Below, piece after piece: positions 16,702 through 22,122 of a DNA stretch of 22,122 nt. The notes beneath the pieces are model-generated. The model had not been told where the DNA came from. It did not search any database and worked only from the letters and a program-made list of their open reading frames with translations. The position numbers and the translations under genes are program-made. Each line of letters starts with the position of its first letter. Within the stretch, counting starts at the first letter, position 1. The DNA lies in the NCBI GenBank assembly GCA_051649785.1, contig JBOFHT010000029.1, forward strand, positions 1 to 22,122, given 5' to 3'. The stretch comes from JBOFHT01 sp051649785 (lineage in GTDB: Archaea > Methanobacteriota > Methanobacteria > Methanobacteriales > Methanobacteriaceae).

Positions 16702-16835
16702 TTAACAAAAAAGTAAAGTAAACAAAAGCAAAATAATAAACTATTAATTTAATAAAAGCTCAGAATAAGTAAAACATACTAAAATTAAAAATAATATCTG
16801 CTAATTTAAATGGATAAAATCTTCAAATAAAAAAG

Positions 16836-17122
16836 TTTTTATTGAATTTGAGTCTTGGGCAAAAAGAATTAGATATAAAATATACTAACATCCGCCACTC
16901 AATATCATGGCTGTTAACTTGCCGCGGCGAAGCTTCATCCCGGTCAAAATGATTTTGATTAACATAAAAAAAATAATATTCAAAATTATTTGACTTGATC
17001 CCAAAGGGATGAATGACCGCGGCTACGAAAACCCCTGTAACACAACAGACAATAAAAACCAAATCTCAAAGAAACCCCTATAAAAATAGACTTTTGGCCA
17101 AGACTCAATTTATAATAAAAAA
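16836..17122. mobile_element. Palindromic MITE-like element or structured RNA, with terminal inverted repeats
   Basis: The left end (16836-16867; key core GAGTCTTGGGCAAAAAG) is repeated inverted at the right end (17090-17122; CTTTTGGCCAAGACTC), about 287 bases apart. Nested inside is a second long stem: GCCGCGG (16921-16927) with CCGCGGC (17017-17023), TTCATCCC (16934-16941) with GGGATGAA (17006-17013), and GTCAAAATGATTTTGA with TCAAAATTATTTGAC (16980-16994). The core is much richer in G and C than its surroundings. No transposase lies inside, and the minus-strand open frame across it has no recognisable protein features. A non-autonomous transposon (MITE) or a folded RNA are both possible. 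A clear target duplication was not found. Confidence 0.5.
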
Positions 17123-17334
17123 ATAGTATAAAAATCTTATTCTATGATTCTTACAAATTCTTTCTTTTCGGATATCTTCTTTATAAATACTAAGATGTTC
17201 TATTTCCCTTAAAAGCTCAACTACATCTTCACCTTCAATTGAAGGAGTTCTTTCAATTTTTTAGTCATAATACCACAAATAATAAGTAAATCCTCATATT
17301 GCACCAATATTAGTATTTTATTTAATAATCTCAT
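17105..17334 (-). pseudogene. Small frameshifted gene of unknown function
   Basis: From ATG at 17334 the frame gives MRLLNKILILVQYEDLLI, then CGIMTKK, and soon stops. Adding one A to the run of A at 17257-17262 joins it to a second frame reading IERTPSIEGEDVVELLREIE, then HLSIYKEDIRKERI, giving about 76 residues. The residue quality on both sides of the join indicates a once-intact small protein. The second frame stops at 17107-17105, inside the right inverted repeat of the neighbouring element, so that element may have truncated the gene. It lies downstream of the DUF3800 gene on the same strand. A sequencing error in the A run is a simple alternative. Confidence 0.6.
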
Positions 17335-17598
17335 ATTAACGTAACTATTTTTATACAAAAGTTACTGTCAAAATGTTAGTTATTATAAAAATCTAATTAA
17401 TTGAAGTTCAATTATAGTCAAATTAATCTTAATAAAATCAATTTTTAAAAATTGTAAAAACTAACAAATTTAAGGACCCTCATAAGAGTTAAAGTAAAAT
17501 ATATATACTATAAAAAACAACTATATTAATACAGGTAAATTCCTGAAGGGCAGAGTATCCATTAATCGGTGCCACAATCACGCCTTTCAGGTACTGGT
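17335..17598. other. Spacer downstream of the DUF3800 gene
   Basis: AT-rich from 17335 to about 17520 with no gene seen. Its right end carries the hairpin listed at 17542-17591. Confidence 0.5.
17542..17591. other. Hairpin just downstream of the DUF3800 gene
   Basis: CCTGAAGGGC at 17542-17551 pairs with GCCTTTCAGG at 17582-17591 (ten pairs, one G-T) around a 30-base loop. It starts eight bases after the DUF3800 stop codon on the minus strand. The loop is also richer in G and C than its surroundings. It could be a 3' UTR structure, a terminator aid or a small RNA. Confidence 0.4.
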
Positions 17599-18237
17599 TT
17601 ATATTCTTTTTCTAATTTTACTAATTTCGCATATTTTACTATTAATTTCTATTTTGTTTGAATAAAAACTATTTTTATGAGTATAATGTATAAAATATAT
17701 TCCTGCAATTAAATCAGCAAACTGTAATCCTTTAACTGCATGAGAATAAGAATGAGAAATCTTAATGTTGTGTAATTTAGAATTAAACAGATTTTTAATA
17801 AAATAATTATTGAATTCTTCTCTTGTCGCTAATTTTCCCATCGATTTATCAATAATAACCTCTAAAGACCCTTCAATTTCTATCTGATTTGCTAGTTCAC
17901 CTGCAACATAATTATAAACAAATCTCTTATTTTTCATGAAATAATTTTCCATATCATTAAACTTAAATAGAATGGATTTATCTAGAACTGCAGTAAACAG
18001 CTGAATATCTTTTATTGTATTTATATTTTTAATCATATGCAACTTAATATCCCTAGAAGATTTTGTATTTTTAATTTCACCACATTTAGCTAACTCTTTC
18101 CTAAATGTATTACGTCTCATATTTTTTATAATACGGTCTAATTTTTTAGGATTTTTCGTTAAAAGCCCACTAATAACAAAATATTTTGAGCCATTTTTAC
18201 CTAAATCTCCACTTTCATCAACAAACAGATAATACAT
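17599..18237 (-). CDS. DUF3800 domain protein (RNase H-like fold, mobile-element associated)
   Basis: A 212-residue protein. FVDESGDLG (5-13; Asp7, Glu8, Asp11) and the C-terminal LQFADLIAGIYF are the two signatures of DUF3800; VIIDKSMGK between them adds another acidic residue. The family is thought to have an RNase H-like nuclease fold and is frequent in defence islands, prophages and other mobile regions, but its role is not established. AGGA about seven bases before the ATG supports the start. The frame is intact and about the family's usual length. Downstream on the same strand lie a hairpin, a frameshifted small gene and the palindromic element. Confidence 0.85.
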   Translation of the reverse strand: MYYLFVDESGDLGKNGSKYFVISGLLTKNPKKLDRIIKNMRRNTFRKELAKCGEIKNTKSSRDIKLHMIKNINTIKDIQLFTAVLDKSILFKFNDMENYFMKNKRFVYNYVAGELANQIEIEGSLEVIIDKSMGKLATREEFNNYFIKNLFNSKLHNIKISHSYSHAVKGLQFADLIAGIYFIHYTHKNSFYSNKIEINSKICEISKIRKRI

Positions 18238-18513
18238 AGATATTCCTACTGATTAAAATAAAATTAAAATATGATTATTATTAATAATATTTTATTATTA
18301 AATAATATTATAGTAAATAGTATTAATAATTTACTATTAATATTTATTAATTATTTGAGATGTGGAAAAATTTTAAAAAAGATAGGTTAAGAGTCAAAAA
18401 TAATAAAAAATACAATATAAACACAAGTATATGAAAAAACAGCTATAATAATAGTAAAAATAACTAAAAATAATAGAAAATAAAGAAAAAATAAAAAGTT
18501 ATGAATTAAAAAC
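18238..18513. other. AT-rich spacer between fbp and the DUF3800 gene
   Basis: No gene. Between 18260 and 18345 there are runs of TTATTA/TAATAA with self-complementary stretches such as GTAAAT...ATTTAC; these are expected to arise easily in such AT-rich sequence. Confidence 0.4.
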
Positions 18514-19608
18514 TTAATCCATATCTTCCATTCTACCTTCTAACTTAGATAAAACACCTGGTAAAGAAGTATATTCCATTTCATCAGCAGGTAATCGATG
18601 TGGCTCGAAAGGGCCATGTCTTCTCATATAATCAGCTACTTCTGATGCTTGTTGTCTAGTTCTGTCAAATGCTGGGTCATCAAACAAGTCAACAGGACCT
18701 ATTAATTTAGAGTCTGCTAATTGGAAACCTAAACCTATAATACGAGGAGGACCATCAAACCTAATTGGATTTGCTTCAGCTTGGCTAGTTGGCATTAAAG
18801 GACCATTATGAGAACCTCTCATCCATCCACTAACTAAATGAGGGAAAGCAAAAGGATCTACAACTTCACCAGAAGCAGGAAACCCAGATTGTGCCCTTAC
18901 AATAGCTACAGGATCGTCTTTACCAACATAAGCTCCAGCCATTAAGTTTAATCTTTCAGTACTAAGAGAAGCAGCTATTTCACCATTCTTTTTAAATACT
19001 CTTTTAATAACATATCTTCCAGTTGTACCCAAAAGAGCTAAAAGATCATAAGATTCTTCAGGACAGCTCATTGTAACTTTTTTATGTTCCATTACATCGA
19101 AAACTTCAAATTTAAATCCATCATGAAGACTTGGGTCAATTACAAGACCTGCAGTGTTAAATGGATCTGCAAACATTCTGTAAACAGGTAAATTAAATGC
19201 ACCAGGTTCAGTTTTATCACAGCAGAATACTAAAACAGGATCACTTGGTCTTTCTTTAAATTCCATTTCTGCACATCCTGGACCCATACCTTTAATATTT
19301 CCAGAGAAAGTATCAGAAAGTAAATCTTGACCTGCACCGTAAAGTTTTAATTCTCTTGCTTTTTCAGTAGCTTTTAAGAAAGCATCATAAGCTGTTTTGT
19401 GAACTTCTTCGTTATCTTCACCATTTCTGTGAGTCATTATAAGATCTATATCGTCACCACAACGAGCTACATAATAATCTTCTAAAATACTCTCTTCTTG
19501 TGCTTTAGCTAAAGCATCTTCACAAATATTTAAAAGAGCTTCAGGAGCTACCCCGTGACCAGAAACACTTCCTACATCTGCTTTAATTACACTAATAGTT
19601 GTTTTCAT
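18514..19608 (-). CDS. fbp: Fructose 1,6-bisphosphate aldolase/phosphatase
   Basis: A 364-residue bifunctional archaeal enzyme that condenses dihydroxyacetone phosphate and glyceraldehyde 3-phosphate and then dephosphorylates fructose 1,6-bisphosphate, making gluconeogenesis one-way. Recognisable parts are TTISVIKADVGSVSGHG (3-19, metal-binding Asp and His), GDDIDLIMTH (51-60), YGAGQDLLSDTFSGN (90-104), the Schiff-base pair Tyr227/Lys230 in AYVGKDDP, and SGWMRGSHNGPLMP. Length and motifs match the family fully. GAGGTG at 19614-19619, a few bases before the ATG, supports the start. Codon usage is clean and free of Asn-rich tracts, as expected for a highly expressed gene. Confidence 0.97.
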   Translation of the reverse strand: MKTTISVIKADVGSVSGHGVAPEALLNICEDALAKAQEESILEDYYVARCGDDIDLIMTHRNGEDNEEVHKTAYDAFLKATEKARELKLYGAGQDLLSDTFSGNIKGMGPGCAEMEFKERPSDPVLVFCCDKTEPGAFNLPVYRMFADPFNTAGLVIDPSLHDGFKFEVFDVMEHKKVTMSCPEESYDLLALLGTTGRYVIKRVFKKNGEIAASLSTERLNLMAGAYVGKDDPVAIVRAQSGFPASGEVVDPFAFPHLVSGWMRGSHNGPLMPTSQAEANPIRFDGPPRIIGLGFQLADSKLIGPVDLFDDPAFDRTRQQASEVADYMRRHGPFEPHRLPADEMEYTSLPGVLSKLEGRMEDMD

Positions 19609-20168
19609 TAAGACACCTCATTATATTAAATTATATTAAATTTAAACAATTTAAATTAAGTTATATTAGATTACTTATTTTTTCATAATTATAAAAATAG
19701 CATTTTAAACTATGCTATTATAAACATAACTAATATATTAATTTAGGATTTCATAATATATAAATTTATTATATTAATTCCACTTCTGTCAATTTAAGGA
19801 TTTTTTAAAGTAAATTTTTATAAAAATTCAAAAAATTATTTAGAATCTTTATAAGTAATTTATTAAATTTATTTAAGATTTAGTATTTAATTGCTTAAGT
19901 TGACAGCGTTGTATTACTTCTGATTCATTATAAAGTATACAATTAAATGATTTAAAAGTTATTCTATATTGTTGTGATTAAGATTAGTAATATCCCCATT
20001 AGAATTAATAATATTAATAATAGAGATAATAATAAGTATAGTGATATTAATAATGTTAATATTAGTAGTGATAATAATAAAGATATTATTAATAATAGTA
20101 GTAATAATATTATCAATATTTTTAGTTTTATAAACTATATTATTAACATTAGCAACAAAATCATTATT
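19609..20168. other. Long spacer upstream of fbp, with an inverted repeat and a triplet tract
   Basis: No supported gene in 560 bases. It holds the fbp promoter region (minus strand), an inverted repeat CTGTCAATTTAAG (19786-19798) / CTTAAGTTGACAG (19894-19906), and an AAT/GAT/AGT triplet tract at about 20000-20115. An open frame on the plus strand (19974-20180) is low-complexity Asn/Ile and ends within thiI antisense. Confidence 0.5.
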
Positions 20169-21314
20169 TTAGTAAATTGAGTCAATGATATCATCAATAA
20201 CTTTATCTTGAGACATATCTTTTTTAGCTGTCCTAACACGTTCTAAATCGGCACGAGTTTCAGGATAACGAGGAACTGCACTACAGCCGCCATCATCTAC
20301 TTTTGAAATTTCAAAAGTTCCAATTTTTTTAGCTATTTCTTGAATTTCAGTTTTATCTAATCCAATAAGTGGACTTAAAATTGGTATTTGGATTTCATCC
20401 CGAGTAGCTAGAATATTAGGAAGAGTCTGTGAAGCTACTTGGCCTACACTAGCACCATCAACTATACCAAGAGCATTTTCATTAGTAGCTATTCTTTCAG
20501 CAATTTTAAACATTCCAGACTTACATAAAACACAGGTCATCTTATCAGGAGCATCATCTTTAGATTTTTGGAGGTAATCACCAAAACTAATAATTTTATA
20601 GTTAAATGGAACTCCTTTAGAGTATTCTTTAAGTTTAGCTACGATTTTCTCAAACTTTTCAGTAGCTTCTTTTTTAGTAAAAGGATAATTTTCAAAGTGA
20701 ACTGCAATAATTTCACAGCCTCTCTTCATCATAAGGTAGGTAGCTACAGGAGAATCAATTCCAGTAGAAAGAAGGGAAACTACTTTACCTTGAGTTCCAA
20801 GAGGTAATCCTCCAGTACCTCTAATTTTATCATGATAAATATAAGTTTCATCTTCACGAACTTCTAAAAATATCTCTAATTGAGGATTACTTAGGTTAAC
20901 AGGGCAACCAAGTTTCCTAACAACAGTAGCTCCCGCATATGCCCCCATTTCTTGAGAAGTGAAATCATGATTTCCAAAACGACGACAGCGAATAGCAAAT
21001 TGAGTATTACCATTAATAAGTCCATTTTCAACAAGATAATCCACATACTTAGCTACAGCTTCATCAATAGCTTCATGAGTACTGTGAGTTGAAATAGCTG
21101 GAGAAAAGGAAACAATTCCAAACACTTTTGAAAGTTTAGATAGTGCTTCTTCAAAATTCTCAGGAAATATAAATACACGTGCTTGGTTTACATCAATGTC
21201 ACATTTAAATGAAGATTTAATGTTGTAAACAAGTTGCCTCTCAAATCTACTTCTTATACGTGGACTTTTAAGTCCTACTTCACCATATCGAGCTATTATT
21301 ACATCATAATCCAT
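20169..21314 (-). CDS. thiI: tRNA 4-thiouridine synthetase ThiI, archaeal Fe-S type
   Basis: A 381-residue protein. An N-terminal ferredoxin-like segment and THUMP domain (about 60-165) bind tRNA; the PP-loop ATPase follows with LLSTGIDSP (181-189), where the tRNA uridine-8 is adenylated, and GASVGQVASQTLPN (287-300). There is no rhodanese domain. Instead, Cys261 and Cys264 (CVLC) and Cys344 (DGGCSA) have the spacing I recall for the methanogen ThiI cysteines that hold an iron-sulfur cluster used for sulfur transfer. GGGG before the ATG supports the start. Downstream lies a triplet tract; upstream is a 331-base repeat-rich spacer. Confidence 0.95.
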   Translation of the reverse strand: MDYDVIIARYGEVGLKSPRIRSRFERQLVYNIKSSFKCDIDVNQARVFIFPENFEEALSKLSKVFGIVSFSPAISTHSTHEAIDEAVAKYVDYLVENGLINGNTQFAIRCRRFGNHDFTSQEMGAYAGATVVRKLGCPVNLSNPQLEIFLEVREDETYIYHDKIRGTGGLPLGTQGKVVSLLSTGIDSPVATYLMMKRGCEIIAVHFENYPFTKKEATEKFEKIVAKLKEYSKGVPFNYKIISFGDYLQKSKDDAPDKMTCVLCKSGMFKIAERIATNENALGIVDGASVGQVASQTLPNILATRDEIQIPILSPLIGLDKTEIQEIAKKIGTFEISKVDDGGCSAVPRYPETRADLERVRTAKKDMSQDKVIDDIIDSIY

Positions 21315-21645
21315 AAAATCCCCTCTAATAAATGTAAATAATTTAATAGTTAATTAATTAAGTAATTGAGTAATTAGATAATTTAATAATTAATAATGAG
21401 CAATGATTAATTAAATAATTAGTAATGATTAAAGAGTAATTAAATAATTTAATAACCATTAATTAATAGGCAATTTAATAATTGAATAATGAGCAATGAT
21501 TAAAGAGTAATTAAATAATTTAATAACCATTAATTAATAGGCAATTTAATAATTTTTAACTTTTAATTTCAATATAAGTAATTATATTATTAGAATAATA
21601 AATAAAGTAATTAAATAAAGTAATTTTATTTATTAAATTATGAAA
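21315..21645. other. Very AT-rich spacer between thiI and the marker-16 gene
   Basis: No gene. Composed largely of TTAAT/AATAATT words and the 71-base-period tandem repeat at 21424-21554. It should hold the thiI promoter. Confidence 0.5.
21424..21554. repeat. Tandem repeat, 71-base period
   Basis: A 60-base block starting AATGATTAAAGAGTAATTAA is found at 21424-21483 and, without a mismatch, at 21495-21554. A shorter diverged partial copy (GAGCAATGATTAATTAAATAATT) begins near 21399. Perfect identity implies recent duplication. Confidence 0.85.
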
Positions 21646-22122
21646 TCAAAGTGTAAACTCTTTATTTTGAATCATTTCTTTTAGTTGAGTTGATATTTTC
21701 TTAGCTCTTAAAATATCAGATTGCCTACATTCTATTGGAACATTGTAATTTTTTGAATTAATATTAAGTGAAACAGAACCTAAATTCATTTTAAATGCAA
21801 ATCCTAGGCAAGAATAAAAACATATTCCACAGCCAAAACATTTATCAAAGTTTAAGTCACCATCAAACGCAAAAGTTGGGCAACGTTCTTCAACTAAACA
21901 ATTAGAACAGTTAATACACAGATTCTTTTCAAATACTGGGCGTTCATCATAATTATCCCAAACTTGGCTATAATTTGTCTCGGAAAGTGGTAAGTGCCTT
22001 CCTTTAATATCAGCTACAGTTAAAGGAATATCTGTATTTAATACATTAAGTCCATTGAGAATATCTTGATTTAGGACTGGAATCGGAATAGCTATAGAAT
22101 CATAGACTTCAGGACCTTCACC
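21646..22122 (-). CDS. Ferredoxin-containing C-terminal part of a methanogenesis marker 16-type protein (5' end outside window)
   Basis: The last 158 residues of a protein that continues past the right edge. The visible part begins GEGPEVYDSIAIPIPVLN and carries two iron-sulfur motifs, CINCSNCLVEERCP and CFGCGICFYSCLG; the first has five residues instead of three before its last Cys, and the second lacks the usual Pro. From memory this matches the end of the putative methanogenesis marker 16 metalloprotein, a DUF39-like protein limited to methanogens and related to the homocysteine-biosynthesis DUF39 family. The exact reaction is not established. The stop is TGA at 21648-21646. Same strand as thiI but separated by a 331-base repeat-rich spacer. 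Confidence 0.75.
   Translation of the reverse strand, partial: GEGPEVYDSIAIPIPVLNQDILNGLNVLNTDIPLTVADIKGRHLPLSETNYSQVWDNYDERPVFEKNLCINCSNCLVEERCPTFAFDGDLNFDKCFGCGICFYSCLGFAFKMNLGSVSLNINSKNYNVPIECRQSDILRAKKISTQLKEMIQNKEFTL

Noticed and set aside
16823..17062. Minus-strand 79-codon open frame across the palindromic element
   Set aside because: Its codons follow the stem sequence of the element; no ribosome binding site or recognisable motif.
19974..20180. Plus-strand Asn/Ile-rich open frame
   Set aside because: Pure triplet-tract composition and it ends antisense to the 3' end of thiI.
1..22122. tRNA, rRNA or other standard RNA genes
   Set aside because: The few GC-richer islands (16895-17040 and 17540-17592) were read for cloverleaf and T-loop patterns and do not fit; none found elsewhere.

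Overview
The window looks like chromosomal DNA from an AT-rich methanogenic euryarchaeon, most likely Methanobacteriales and close to Methanobrevibacter. The support is the gene content: a methanogenesis marker 16-type ferredoxin protein, a methanofuran-pathway amino-acid-kinase-fold enzyme, archaeal ABCE1/Rli1, RadB, Pth2, an archaetidylinositol-phosphate-synthase-type enzyme, bifunctional FBP aldolase/phosphatase and a rhodanese-less ThiI with an iron-sulfur cysteine triad. Many starts carry GGTGAT-like Shine-Dalgarno sites.

Layout. Positions 1-1075 hold two adjacent toxin-antitoxin pairs on the minus strand (AbrB-type antitoxin with a PIN toxin cut by the window edge, then RHH-like antitoxin with a complete VapC). 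Positions 1273-4830 hold mfnE-like (minus), pth2 (minus) and abce1 (plus). Positions 4929-9189 are accessory: a PHP plus SMC-like ATPase of TrlF type, a small winged-helix regulator with a repeated operator-like motif, and a zinc-ribbon membrane protein. Positions 9275-11727 hold a CPBP protease-like gene between a decayed and an intact copy of a secreted glycosidase-like gene. Positions 11883-16701 are housekeeping: aminotransferase and radB as one unit, a small membrane protein, sua5, and the divergent CDP-alcohol phosphatidyltransferase plus DUF357 unit. Positions 16836-18237 are accessory again: a short palindromic element with terminal inverted repeats and a GC-rich core, a frameshifted small gene, a hairpin and a DUF3800 gene. 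Positions 18514-22122 hold fbp, thiI and the 3' end of the marker-16 gene.

Two themes stand out. First, AAT/GAT/AAC triplet tracts occur both between genes and inside genes, where they encode asparagine-rich insertions (mfnE-like, sua5) or a tail (radB). Second, the mfnE-like reading frame continues 71-72 codons upstream of its first ATG through the nucleotide-binding glycine motifs, with a good ribosome binding site but no ATG, GTG or TTG start, so it either uses an AUU start or has lost its start codon. No tRNA, rRNA or CRISPR array was recognised. The best candidates for undescribed biology are the PHP-ATPase locus and the palindromic element next to the DUF3800 gene.
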